A stretch of 64,000 nt of DNA from Dinochytrium kinnereticum (lineage: Eukaryota > Chytridiomycota > Chytridiomycetes > Chytridiales > Chytridiaceae): positions 62,279 to 126,278 of the forward strand of contig JADGJT010000009.1 in the NCBI GenBank assembly GCA_027604005.1. The letters are read 5' to 3'. A model generated the notes under the pieces. It ran no database searches and was not told the origin of the DNA. It saw nothing but the letters and a program-made list of their open reading frames with translations. Shown one piece after another: positions 1 through 14,043 of the stretch (position 1 is its first letter; each line of letters starts with the position of its first letter). Made by a program: the position numbers and the translations under genes.

Positions 1-988
1 TTTTGTTTTTCGCCTTTTGAAAAAAAAAGGTTGGGGTGGTTGTTTTGGGGTTCTGGGACAAGTTATTATTGTTTGCTGGTTTCTTTGTTTGTTTTCCCCC
101 CCGCCGCTTTCTGATGGGGTAGCCCGAGATGGCACACTCATGAATTCCTTTTTTTCTTTCTCTCTCTACCTCCCCTCCATTCTTGATTTCTCGCCGGGTG
201 AGGGGGGGGAGGGGGCTCTTTCTTTTTTTTCTCTTGGCCTGTTTGTTTTCTTTCCTCATCATTATGTTGGTTCAATCTATTTTCCTTTGGCTTTTCTTCT
301 TCTTTCTTTCTTTTATTTCTATTCAGGCAAGGGAGGGTGTGTGTGTTTGTTGTTGATTTTATTTTTTTTCCGTTTTGTTTTGTTTTGTTTTGATTTTATT
401 TTTTTCTCTTCCTGTTTTTTGTATCATCGCCTTTTACTCTCTTTACTTCCTCTTTTGTTTTTTTCTTTTCTGGGTCTTCTTCTTCTTCTTCTTCGATGAG
501 GCTGATCGTGTGGTCTCTATTTCTTTGCCCCCCCCCCTTTTTTTTTCTTTTCTTGTTGTTGTTTGATGCTTGTTGGATCCTCGCGATCCGCCTTTTTACC
601 TTGTTTCTTGTGGGGTTTGGATGCGTGTTGAGGGAAGATGAAAAGAAAAACCAAGGACGAATGTCTCCTGAACATGTTTCGAGTACCTATGAATTCCCTG
701 TTTTTCTACATTATTTTATTATCACTTTATCCCAGAACACCGAGGACTTTTTTTCAGCATGCAAAGACACTCTCAGATTTCTGTCCAACACCAAACAAAC
801 CATCCCGCATGCACACGCACCCTGCCCAAACCTTCCCGTAACAAACCAACACCCCTCCTTGCAACGAAACGAACGAAAAAAAAAAAAGAAAACAAAAAGA
901 AGAAGAAGACAAAACCAAACCATCCCCTCCTCCGACCGACCCCCACAAACCCCCTTCCCTCGATCAGCGAACAGCCGGCAACGCAACC
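1..988. other. T-rich region without a confident gene
   Basis: The stretch is dominated by T runs and TTC/CTT microsatellite (for example about 474-494). The open frames here are low-complexity Phe/Leu translations and are not believable proteins. One possible short coding start lies at 638 (MKRKTKDECLLNMFR), followed by a good donor at about 683 and an acceptor at about 736. It could be a 5' exon of the downstream FAN1 gene, but the next open stretch is in a different frame from the FAN1 exon, so it is not annotated as a gene. Confidence 0.5.
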
Positions 989-3900
989 ATGAGAAGGGGA
1001 GGAGCGCCGCGAAGGACAAAGCCCATCACGCCGCTCTTGACCTGCAATGGGGATGGGAAGGGGGACATTCGGTTTTATTTTGGGGGTTTGAGGGGGATGG
1101 GCGGGGATGGGGAGGGTGGGGTTGAGGGGAAGGAGAATTTTGGGGAGGAGGAGGGTGAGGGGATGGGTCAGGGTGAGGACGGTGGTGGGGAGGAGGAGGA
1201 GGGGGATGGGAGGAGGAGGTTGAGTTATCTGGAGCAGTGGATGAAGGTTGTTGAGACTGTTTTTGATGGAGGTTTGTTTGGTCTTTTTTTTCTGTTGGTT
1301 TTTCTTTTTTTTTTTTCTTCTTTAGTTCCATGTTTATTTTTTGTTTTGTTTTTTGTTTTTTGTTCTGTTTTTTCTCGTTTGTTTTTGTATTTTCCTTTAA
1401 GAGGGTTGTCTGGGTGTGTGTTGTGTGTGTACTTGCATATAATTCATGATCTGTTATTCTGATGATCTTCCCCTTCTTCTTCTTCTTCTTCTTCTTCTTT
1501 TTTTCTTTTCTCTTTGCGTGTGGTTTTCGGTTTTTTTGTTTGGTTTTTTTATTCTCTTTGCGTGTGGTTTTCGGTTTTTTTGTTTGGTTTTTTTACTTTT
1601 TTTTGTTTTAGAGGATCACCTTTTTGATGATGATGAGAGGGGCTGCTTGTCCGTCTTTCTGACGTTATCGGGTACGTTTGTGAATCCCTTTCTTTTTTTT
1701 TCCTGTTGATCCCATTGTAAGTATACAAGAAATATCATTTGATGATGGCGTTTGACCAAGACATTCACATAAATCCACCCCCCCCGAAAAAAAAAAAGCT
1801 GACGCAAAGGAACTCTTTATAAAACTCATGCTTCGAAAACACAAGATTGAGCGATTGTACAAGCTTCAGTTTCCGTGGTGAGAAGGAAAAAGATAACAAA
1901 ACCCCTATTTCCACACTCATCATGAAAAAAAACAAAATGAAAAAAAAACAAAAACAAAAACAAACAAGCAAGCCGAAAAACAACCACCAAAACCTTTTTT
2001 TTTTTGTGGTCGTTCTCTCCTCTTCCTTCCTTCATGAACTGATCCCCGTTTTATTTAATCACTTGATTTTTTTTTATATGTAGGGTTGAAAATATCTTGG
2101 AAGCCGCTGATGATCTTGTTGGGGTTGGGTTTGCTGATAGTGGGGTGGTTGGGGAGGATGAGGAGGAGGAGCTTGGATGGCTTTTGGGGTTGTTGGGGAG
2201 GGAGGAGTTGGTTGTTATTGCTAAGGGGTGGAGGGTTGGGGTTGGAGGGTTGACGGTGAGATTTGAGTTTTTTTTTGTTTGTTCTTTTTTATTATTATTA
2301 TTATTATTATTATTTGGGGAGGTGGTTTTGGGTGGAATATTACTTTTTGTTTTCCTCCTTTCTTCTGATTCATTTGTGTTTTCTTTTTTTTGTTTTACTT
2401 TTTTCGTTTGGGTGGGGGAATTGCTTTGGTTCCTTTTCATCCCTTTTGAGAAAACTGAAAGTTTCTGTTTCCTTTTTTCTTTTTTTTTTTTGTCTTGTTT
2501 TGTGTATAGGTCGACCAGATTCGTCAAGCGCTTCTACGGGCCTCGGAGAACCAGACAACGCTTTTTGGAAGTGGGAGGAAACGAGATGCTCGAGATGTGC
2601 TTTTGAAGACTGTGAGAGGGGTTGTGGGTGAGATGGCTCCTAGCTTAATTCATTGTGGCTTTCTTTCTTTTTTTTTGCGTGGGAGAAGGGTTGCTAAGGG
2701 GGTGGTGGAGGATGTGTTCTAATTGCTTACATCTCTGTCTGTTTGTTTTTTGTTTGTTTTTTTTTTTAAACTTGTTTTTTGTTTCTTTCCTTTTTTTTTT
2801 TTGAATAGGAAAGACGATTCGATTGTCGGAAGTGACTATCGCGGTGTTTCAAAGGTTTGCATGCCTCGTTTGTTTGTTGTTGTTTTTTGTTTTTTTTTGG
2901 TGGGGGGGGATTCTTTTATTACTTTCTTGGACTTAATTATTGACTCTTCCTCTTTTTTTGCGGGTGCTTAGACTCTTTATTGTGTACAATCGAGAACGGC
3001 ATTGGCCCGATAATTTCTTTTTAGAGCATATCAGGTTTGTGTATATCTGCTCAAGCTTCCACACCTCCGACTGCCCTTCTTGTTTCTTTTTTCACATCTC
3101 TCGTCTCATCTGAGCACCTGTTTTGTTTTTGTTTTTCTGAATTTTTTAACTTGGGAGGGGAATCAAACTGTTTTTGACTCGCTCCTATTATTCTGTGGCC
3201 CCTCTGTTTTCGAAATAAGAAACTGACCCTCCCTTCCCTTTTCGCCCCCTCCCCTCCAACAAACAACAGAACAAACCTCAAGAAAGACCCATCCCGTTAC
3301 GTCTCCTACCGCATCGATCGTGTGACAATCACCTGGCCAACCCGACACTCCCTTAACCTCTACATCGAAGCGCTGACCCTCGAGCATCACATCAGCCTTC
3401 TTGTGGAAGGCATGCCGCGTATCACTCCCGCGCAGGTTCCACGGAGGAAGAAGAGGAGTTTGGAGGGGAGGGAGAAGGAGGTTGGTGGAATGGAGAGGGA
3501 GGAGGAGCAGGAGGAGTGGGATGTGCCGGAGGAGTTGAGGAGGTGGGGGGAGGGGGTGTTGGAGGTTTTGGAGGGAAATGGGAGGGTTTGGGACGAGAGT
3601 GTTGGGGAGGGAGGACATGTTTCGGGGGTTTGTTGGCTTAATACTTTTACGCATGGTTGGTGATGGTGTTTGTTGTTGTTGTTGGTTTTTTTTTTTTTGT
3701 TTCCTTTTTAAGGGTTTGGTTGTTGTTGTTTTTTTTTTCTCGTTTATTTTATTTATTTTTTGTTTTTGTTGCCTTGAATCAGACTAACGATTGGTTTTGC
3801 TGTTTTGTTTTGTTTTTTCTCCTTCTTTTTTTCCTTGGATTAGGATGGGTTCGGACTCGGATCATGGAGACTCATTCTTTTATTTGCGGGCGACTTCGAA

Positions 3901-5259
3901 GGTATTCTGAGAAGACTGATATTCTGAGAAGGCTTTTATCGCAGCGGATCTTTTGTCAACGTAAGCAAGCTCGGATATTCAAGGCCCTTTCCAACATAAC
4001 TCTTCCTCCTTTCTATTACGTATTCAGGCCACCGCGGACTGTGGTACGATGAACTCGCACTCACACTTCACACGAACGACAAAGCCTCAGAGGCTCTGGA
4101 AGTCTGCAAGGAGGGGCTAGAGGATCCTATGGTTCAAGGAGGGTGCAGACGCAGCATTGAGCACAGGATCCAACGCCTTCACAAACAGCTTCAGACACAG
4201 GAAAAGCTCCACTTTCATCTCATCAATTCACTTGACAACGTGCCGACACGCACGGTAACAGGTAGGACTGAGATCACAATCCCAGTGTCTCCTGACACAA
4301 AATTCAAAAAAAAAACTAAACAAAAGCCTCCAAACTCCCGAGCACCACCACCGCCAAGGCCATCTACATCGACCCTGAGGGCACGGAACGCACCGTTGAA
4401 GATCTTGCGCTTCAACATTGGATTGGGGAAGGTTGGAAAGGGTATCATTCTGAGAACAGCATCATCACCACACTTTTCGGTCTGCTCTTTTGGGATGTCA
4501 TCTTTGATGATTCGGTTGTTGGCGTTTTCGTGTCGCCGTTTCAGGATGCGCCGTTGGATCTGCTTACCGAGTTTTTTTGGGAGGCTAGGAGGGAGAAGAT
4601 TGAGAAGAGGTTGGAGGTCATTAGGGGTGGAGGGTTTAGGGAGGTTTTGGAGGAGGTGGAGGGGAGGGAGAGGGTGGGGAGGACGAGGTGTAGAGGTGGG
4701 TTGCTTTTTGTTTTGTTTCTTTTTTTGGCGGTTTAGTTCTCTGTTCTCTTCGAGCTCACGTTTAGGTTCCCGTCTTTTTCGTTTTCGCTGATTTACCCTC
4801 AATAATCTTTGTTCAAATATTTGATTTCAATCTATCGATCTTCCCACTGTACTGTAGGTGTCAATTGGAAGATGTTTACAAAAGAGGAGGTTCTTGAGAT
4901 TGCGGAATGCTTTGGTGGACACGCGCTGGCGCGAATCTGCGAAGGGTTTTGCAAGAGTTATTGGGGTGAGATCTTTTCTTTTCCCCTGATTTTCATTTCA
5001 TTCCTTCCGACTCATTCCAAGCCTTTCCGCTCTTTTTCTTGTAACAGCTCACTCGGGAGGCGTTCCTGACCTATGCGTGTGGCATTATGAACGGAAGTGT
5101 GTCAAATTAATCGAGGTGAAAGGGGAGGGAGATCGGCTTTCGTCTTCTCAAAAGGTTTGGCTCGAGTTTCTGTTGGCGGCCGATGTAGATGTTGAGGTTT
5201 TTCATGTCGCTCTGCCGCGTGAAGATGGGGGCAAGAGACCGCGCAAGAGGAGGACCTGA
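989..5259 (+). CDS. FAN1: FAN1-type structure-specific nuclease (VRR-NUC)
   Basis: Thirteen exons join in phase into 550 aa: 989-1271, 1612-1671, 1799-1877, 2084-2255, 2510-2627, 2809-2854, 2972-3034, 3270-3655, 3844-3960, 4028-4261, 4327-4695, 4858-4965, 5048-5259. The order matches Fanconi-associated nuclease 1: an N-terminal helical part (SYLEQWMKVVETVF), a middle TPR-like part (LRRLLSQRIFC, LWYDELALTLH) and a C-terminal VRR-NUC domain. The catalytic PD...E-V-K signature is intact: PDLCVWHYERKCVKLIEVK has 14 residues between the Asp and the Glu, followed by GDRLS. The family cuts branched DNA in interstrand crosslink repair in the nucleus. No UBZ finger is visible, and the protein is much shorter than human FAN1 (about 1000 aa). 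The ATG at 989 is the first in frame, and upstream exons are possible. Several introns are long and T-rich. Confidence 0.9.
1473..1499 (+). repeat. (TTC)n microsatellite in FAN1 intron 1
   Basis: This is a short run of TTC triplets in the T-rich intron. A similar run lies at about 474-494. Confidence 0.85.
1508..1595 (+). repeat. Perfect 44-bp tandem duplication in FAN1 intron 1
   Basis: The 44-bp T-rich unit at 1508-1551 is repeated directly at 1552-1595 (it contains ctctttgcgtgtggttttcg). The copies look identical, which suggests a recent slippage or duplication event. It lies wholly within the first FAN1 intron, just before the acceptor at 1611. Confidence 0.9.
2290..2314 (+). repeat. (ATT)n microsatellite in FAN1 intron
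   Basis: About eight ATT triplets lie in the intron between the exons ending at 2255 and beginning at 2510. Confidence 0.85.
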
Positions 5260-5550
5260 GGTCGGGACACGATGTCTTCTTCTTCTGGCGCGTGTTGAAT
5301 AGAGCAAGCGATGAAATCTCGTCCTTCCTTCCCGTGAAGCGGTGGAAGGGTCACCGAGCGGAGTCTGAGAGACCTTGTTTGCGAGGGGTCCATTTCCAAT
5401 CCCGCTCATGAAAAAGACCGAGGATCGAACAGGGTGCTGAGCTGCTGCAAAGAAATTTGATTTTTTGGCAGGAAAAACAAAAACCAAAAAAAAAAAAAAA
5501 AGGAGACCTGATACAGCACCTCCAACCAAACCACCCAACAGCCAAAGAGC

Positions 5551-7023
5551 ATGCCTGACCACCGCGACCCCCTCCCCCCTGCAGCCGAGAGCGACACCGG
5601 TGCCTACAGGCAGGACCACTACGACGACCGCAAATACCGTGACCGTGACCGTGAACATGGTCAATCCAAGTACCCCTCCAGCCGCTCTTCTCACCGTGAG
5701 GACAACTCTCCACGCAAGAGAAGCTCGGCTCATGCTGTCCCCCTGAGAGCTTCTTCGAGAGACCGAAGGGAGAGGTCGCCTTCCCCAAGACGTGGCGGGG
5801 GACGAAGAGCTGATAGCCGTAGCCCTGACCGTTATGAGGAGTATTCGGGGAGGAGGGGGGATAGGGAGTATGGGAGGGATAGGGAGTATGGGAGAGATAG
5901 GGAGTATGGAAGGGATAGGGAGTATGGAAGGGATAGGGAACGTGGAAGGGACAGGGATGGAGAGAGAGAGAAGAGGGAGAAGAAGCCTGTTGAACGGTAG
6001 GGAATCGTCATTGTTTTTGTTGTTCTTGTTCTTCAGGGTTCCAGCAGCTTCTTGGGTTTTTTGGTTTCTTCCGGCATTCCTGGTCTTGCTGATTTGGCTC
6101 CTCTTGTTTGACTGCCTGGGTCTTTGATGTAGTTTGGTCAGCAAAGGGAGGATGTTGAATTTGAAGAAGATAGATGCTGAATTGGGAGAAGTTGGATCCA
6201 TAGGCGGAGTCGCTGAAATGCGGAGCGAGGTTTATGTCTTCCTCAAGGAAGGTTCGGAGTGGAGTTGATGATGCGGATGCAGATCATGGAGGGAAAGCCA
6301 TTTGGATGATAGAAACCGATCCCTAGACTGCATTGAATTCGTGGAATCCCCATTAGACCTGCGCTCAGAGCCTTTTGACCATTCTTTTCCCCCTGGATTT
6401 TGCTGATGTTATCTTGAATATAAAGTGGAACGGACGAGGATCGCCGATTGACTACCCAGGTCTTCCTTGGCAATTTGCCCTATCACTATGACGACAGGGA
6501 TGTCCGCGATCTTGCGGAGAAGTATGGCCGTGTGGCAGACTGCACTCTCCCTATGGATAGGTTCACTGGAAAGAATAAGGGGTAAGTTTGTTTGTTTTTT
6601 TTGTTCTATACGACCTTTTCTGATCCTTTTTTGGTTTTCTGCCATGATAGATTCTGTTTTTTGAAGTTTGAGGATAGGCGCGATGCTGGTTGGTATTTCT
6701 CTACAGTATTGGCGTTGATGCATTTCGATTTCAATTTTTTTTTAACATCGTTTGTGATCTGACAGAGGACTTTTACAACGACATCTCTCGCAATGGAGAT
6801 ATCAATGGCCGCAGGCTAAAGATTGATTGGGATGTTGGAAAGGACAAGAAAGGGCTTGACACCAGGTTTGTATATGTCTGAGCTTTGGACTCAATGTTGT
6901 TGAGATTACCTGACATTCTAAATGTTTTTTGTCCTTTTTTGATATCATCTGTTTTGCAGGCCGCCTCCTCGGTCGTCGGGTGGAGACTACTCTTCGCGTG
7001 GTGGAGCCCGCTACGACGATTGA
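5551..7023 (+). CDS. RS-domain / RRM RNA-binding protein
   Basis: Five exons (5551-5996, 6426-6581, 6651-6688, 6766-6865, 6960-7023) give 267 aa. Residues 1-150 are Arg/Ser/Asp-rich (RERSPSPRR, RRADSRSPDRYEEY), followed by five short DREYGR-type repeats. Exons 2-4 encode one RRM: RNP2 is QVFLGNLPYHY, RNP1 is NKGFCFLKF, and the end is RRLKIDWDVGKDKKG. The tail is short and rich in Arg and Gly (PPPRSSGGDYSSRGGARYDD). This RS-then-RRM layout is typical of nuclear SR-related splicing factors, and the IDWD ending of the RRM recalls the cap-binding CBP20 group. I do not assign an orthologue. The acceptor at 6425 was chosen because it is the one that keeps the RRM frame after the donor at 5997. Confidence 0.8.
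5862..5955 (+). repeat. 18-bp tandem repeat coding for DREYGR
   Basis: Five near-identical copies of gatagggagtatgggagg lie inside the RS-domain exon and encode DREYGR (the last copy is DRERGR). Small base differences between copies (ggg to gag or gaa) are mostly silent. Confidence 0.85.
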
Positions 7024-9144
<2,121 letters not shown>

Positions 9145-9779
9145 AAATGGTCTTTTCTCCTTTTTCGCATGGATTTTTCTTTACCCTTTCACCCCAAACC
9201 CCCCATTTTTCTATTTGTTTGTTGGTCTGTCACTTGTTCACGAAGCCATAAAATGCTATTTACACGCCCTGTTTTGCCCTCCCTCGGTTTCGCCAGTCTT
9301 CTTCCCGCTTTAAAAAAAGATTGAGCCTGTTTGTTTTTTTCTCTCGTTTGTTTGTCTTACTCCTATAGTATCATGTGACAGTGTGGGGAAGAGAACCTCT
9401 GCCGAATGAGTGATCATCTCTGCAGATTTTGTGGGATAGGTTTCTGTTTAATTGTCCTATTTTTTCCTTATCTTTTTTTTTTTCTTTTTCTTCTTCTTTT
9501 CCTCTCTCATCATATTTTCGGTTTTTGAGTCACCCCCTCCCCCCCCCCTTTTTTTTTTACCTCTTCGGCTTCCATATGATGTCCACGGTTTTTTGACTCG
9601 CATCTGAGAGCACGTCAATCAAATAAATGCTAGAACCCATTACTCTGTTCTGAGGATCATTGAAAGAATCACATATTTTTTCTGTTTGGAGGATGAGAAG
9701 CTTTATTATGATAGCTTGAAATAAGTATACGGGTAAAAAGAAGATCAATGAATACAGTTAAACATCTTAGCGAGCGTTT
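9145..9779. other. 3'-3' intergenic region
   Basis: This lies between the convergent CDC42 and repeat-membrane-protein genes. It contains long T and C runs (about 9470-9560) and no believable coding frame. Confidence 0.5.
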
Positions 9780-12700
9780 TCACCTCTCATCTACAGAATT
9801 CTGTGATGTCTCTCCCAACCACATCCAAATCCACAGTTTGCCATTGGATTCAAGAACAAGCCTATAAAACCTGTTCTCTACCTCAAACAGCTCCCCAAGA
9901 GGCCGACCCGAAAGCGGATCAGTAAAGTATCCAAGAGGTTTCCCGACCTCAGAGTTTCTTCGAAACGTCGCAAGAGCGGGCACCAACGCCTCACTCACTC
10001 TCCTGCTCCAACTTGGACGGTGCGTATCAGCTCCTGGCGCGGTTGGAAGCACGTTCTTGGGAACATTGCTGGATCGCCTGCTTCTCGCCTCTGCTACTTT
10101 CCGCTGACTTTCGGCATCAAGACCTCTAATCAACACTACCTCGACTGACCCTACCCCTCCCTCCTTCACCTCAGAAGAGATGTTGGGGCCTGGCTTGGAG
10201 GCTGGATCTCGGTAGACGTTGTGGATCTTTTTCAACCGAACCTCATCTTGGCACCAGAGCCCAAGGGTTCTGATCCAGATTCGTAGAGGGCCCGCAGGGT
10301 CCGTTGCGCTTCCACCCATCTTGACGGCAGCGATCCGGGATACAATCAGGATATCGAGTTCTTTGGCTTCTTCTAATGTTAGACCTATCTCTGTGAGACG
10401 AGTCGCGGTTGACTCTGTCATAGGTTGAAGTCTATGGGATGCGATAGTAAATTTTAGGATCAAGTCTAGGCATGGAATGGCGATTAGGATCGTTGCGATC
10501 GATATTAAGATGGCTGAGTAGAGTGGAAGTGCGCCGCGCCATGGATCCGTCAGGATAGGTGTTACCACAAATCCCATTATGACTATCACGCCCGTGAAAA
10601 GACCGATGCGGAGAAAGCTTTTTAGGAACTTGATCCCGGTTATACGTAATCCTTGGTTCCTCCCCTGTTCTTTTGCGGGAAGGCGAACGGACCCACCACT
10701 TGATATACATAGTATCGCTCTTATCAAAAACCAGAACGACCTCACAACCCGTCGAATCGTTGCTCCCGTGCACATGATCGGAAGGTAAATCGCCAGCGAC
10801 ACCAAAACCGCCACGAGCTCCAATGTTGGCAATAGCGCTGGGAACCACACCTTTTCAATGAATGCTGGGACGACCGTTCGAGAGAAGAAAAGAGGGTTGA
10901 ATGCGTTTCGAATGCCTATAACAGCTATGATCACTCCCATGACTGCCCCTGAGAGGGTGATGAGGATGAGAGGCGCCCATTCTCGGTCATACCACCAGAC
11001 CTCGCTAGTCGGGAGGGATGAAGGTGAGGACCTGTAGAGACGAGAGGGGAGGTAAGCGTACCATGCTGCCAGACCCGATCCTGTACCAATAAGGCAAGAA
11101 AGAACGAGAGGGCCGGCTATCTTCCCGGACAAGGTGGTTGCACCCTCCGTGAGCCACTCGTCATCTCCCCTCCCCATCGCAGCCTCTTCCCCTGTTGAAG
11201 GCTTAGACCACCAGTCGCTAGGCATTTTAACGCTCGACTGTGGGTGGGGCACCTCGGGCACTCGAGGAGCAGTGCTGTCGTCGACGTACATTTGAAGTAA
11301 TTTGACGGCCTGGGATTCGATTGGCTTTGGTTGGGGAGTGGGGGGAGAGTTCTCTGGCGGAAGGATGGTAGCGGCACTCATGGGAGAACTGAGAGGATAT
11401 GGAAGGCCTTTTGAGGAGGTTTCAACGCCTCCGTAAGAGGGTAGAGTGGATTCTACATCGATCACGGCGGGGGGGCTAGACGCAACTGCTGTCGCGGGGG
11501 ATGTGTGAAGTTCGGCTTCGGAACGCGCATTGATGACGTCTAGTTTTGGTATTTGTGATGGTGAGGATGGTGAGGGAATTAAAGGTAAAGCTGCTGCGCT
11601 TTCTTCTGTTATGGCGGAATCGAGTTGTACCGTTTTTCGACGGGTCACTCCGGCTAATGATTGATCAATGGATTGGGGATGAATTTTCTTGACGTTTCCT
11701 TGCCCAGCGCCTGCGGCTGTGGTTCTGGAAGAGCCCCGCCGGTTCGCTCTTGAAGAATCTGCTCCATCCTCTCCTCCACCAAAGAGAGACACGTCACCGA
11801 TATCTGATTTTTTCCTTGATCGAGCTTCTGGGTCGTGGAGTGGGGATGCCATGTAAATTTTGGGTTGGGAGTCGTTCATGACTATCGAATCGGGTGTTAA
11901 GGCGACGACGCTGAGGCTTCCATCAATGTTTCGTTCTAACTTTACGTTTGGTGGGTAAACTTTGTATAGCCTTCCTTTTTGACCGTACCACGCGCTTCTC
12001 AAACCCATTAGAAAGAAATCAATGACGCTTCTCCATCCAAACCCGAGGCCGATAATAGCACCAAGGCCTTTCCCGATAGGGCCCGACATGACTTTTCGCG
12101 GTGGTCCTAACACTCCATCATGAAAGTAGACCTCCCTTTTTACACAGCCAACCCACATGGACTGGCAGATGAGGACGAGAAGGTTAACCACGAATTGTAA
12201 ACCGACGATTGCCCCGCATAAGCCTGAGACTCTACCAAACGGAGATACCCATTCACCAGCCGCCGTTACCTGTAACCAGTAATCCTCCATAGCTAACCAC
12301 TCTGGAGCGACACCTAGCCAAACACCTTTTGGAAGAACTGTTAGGCAGGATAGACATGCTCGCCATCCGACTATAAAGCCACACAACCATCCAGCCGATG
12401 ATCCACATGCCGTCTTGTAAATCGGTTCCGTAGGGAGTGCCAATAACCCGTCCTTCATCGTTAGCTGCGTCGGGAACGCTCCAAACCAAGACCCCCTTAA
12501 AACGATTCCGATGATCTTAACGTAAGATCTCAGCCCGAATCCCAATCCAAATATCACTCCAAATACCCTTGCAGTGTTTGTTTTTAAAGGGCGCCGCGGA
12601 AAATTTATGCAAGGGAACCCATCGTCAACGATAAGGGTTGGAGGTAACGGTCCATGCCAAGATGCTCTCGGAAGCATGGTGAGAAAATTCACAATCGCTC

Positions 12701-14043
12701 TTAACCCCACTCCTAGACCCAAAAAAGAACCTAGCGACATGCATCCTTTCTCTAAAGAGGTTTGGGCAACATTGCAGTCCTTGTCGGTAGGCTCAGCGAG
12801 GACACCATCTTGGAGGTGACAGCTCTGTGGTGAGGAGCCGTACCAGACTCCATACGCGATGTATTTAATGACTCGGCCAAGGTTCCGGAGGATCACGCGA
12901 TAAATGAAACCGAGGATTTTGGAGATGGCATTCCTGTTGCGTGATTTGGAAAATCGAGAAAAAATGGATGAGTATGGGATAAGTGTTGGAAACTAATACG
13001 AACCAAAGTATCGACATGTATTTCCAGAAATGGACTATGAACGTGAGGATCACATCGAGGAATGATCGGAATCCAAAGAAAAGTCCAAAGATGCCTCCAA
13101 ATACAAGGCCTAGTGGCGATTTTAAAGGGTATACAGGCTTCCCCAAAACCCCTCCTTTGAGATGCTTTTCCCCAAGCGCCCCATAAAAGAACCCCCAGAC
13201 TATCAAAAATGAGGTATTGATGACACCAAAAAGGCCAAGGAACCCCCCAGCGACTCCCCCAAAGATTCGCCCCACCACTGTCGAATAAGCTGCGGGAATT
13301 CCAATTGGAAGAAGATGCTGATCCTTCACAAATATCTCTGGGTAAATTCCAAACCAGACCCCTCGAATGATGATGGTGAGAAAGTTTACGAATGGGTAAA
13401 GCCCGATCCCGAACCCAAAGACGATTCCAAATCCTTTCCCAATGGCCGACTTTGGGAATCCTGAGTTGAATTTGAACAGCAGTCCATCCTTGATATGGAG
13501 AGCGATGGGATCGAATCCAAGTAAAAATCCTTTTGCGATTAACACCACTGCATTGGCAAAAAACCTCATCCCAAATACCAATCCCAGCAGAGCTCCCATC
13601 ACCCTTCCTATTACTGTACTGTAAACGGGATCAGGAAGTTGGACCCAGAGACCATCTTGAGAGTTGACGTGCTCAGGAATGGCGCCATACCAAGACGACC
13701 GGAGCAGGAACAGGAACAATTGCGCATAGATTCTAAACCCCAATCCAAGTCCCATCAGCACGCCGACAACACGAACAAACGTCTGTGGAGGTTTCCAGTA
13801 CTCTTTGAAAGGGTAAAAACGGTACTTTTTGGGTGTTGGTTCGCCCAACACTCCGTCAGAGAGATGGATAGAGGTGCCATAGAAAGGCCCGTACCATGCA
13901 CCTTTCACAATCCCGGTGAAGAGATGGATCATAGCAATTCCGAGAGGAGCTAAGAAGGTTTTCCATAGTGATAGAAGGGAAGACGATAGGAACGATGTGA
14001 TCTGTGTGAGCAGGCCATGAAGACCCCCAAATGTTCCTGACAT
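9780..14043 (-). CDS. Giant multi-repeat Gly-rich membrane protein
   Basis: Two exons, complement(13004-14043) and complement(9780-12933), with a donor GTTCGT and an acceptor CAG, give 1397 aa. Residues 40-670 hold eleven copies of one unit. A Gly-rich hydrophobic helix with an Arg (for example GLGLGFR, GLGFGLR, GLGFGWR) leads into a second hydrophobic stretch, then a K/R-G-x-W-x-G signature (VKGAWYG, LRSSWYG, IRGVWFG, LRGSWFG) and a polar DG turn (SDGVLGEP, KDGLLALP, HDGVLGPP). The signature Trp or equivalent falls at residues 50, 118, 174, 230, 286, 377, 439, 496, 552, 607 and 662, so the usual period is 55-57. Residues 670-940 are Ser/Pro-rich and look disordered. Residues 940-1180 form a second hydrophobic bundle, and the tail is soluble. 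I recognise no known family. A membrane scaffold or channel-like role is only an inference. Confidence 0.85.
12000..13910 (-). repeat. Eleven-unit internal protein repeat (about 56 aa)
   Basis: This is the coding span of the eleven Gly-rich units in the membrane protein. Copies have diverged strongly at DNA level, so the array is old, yet the G-x-W-x-G and DG positions remain. The spacing between units 5 and 6 is 91 residues, which leaves room for one degenerate or missing signature across the exon junction. Confidence 0.8.

Noticed and set aside
17..1125. Several open frames rich in Phe, Leu and Gly at the left end
   Set aside because: They are translations of T- and G-rich low-complexity DNA, mostly begin at non-ATG codons, and have no domain features.
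1026..1331. Pro/His/Ser-rich frame on the minus strand opposite FAN1 exon 1
   Set aside because: It is the antisense shadow of the G-rich FAN1 exon.
5107..6201. 364-aa minus-strand open frame
   Set aside because: It overlaps the antisense of the FAN1 3' exon and the RS-domain exon. Its LPIPSILPI repeat is just the complement of the DREYGR repeat.
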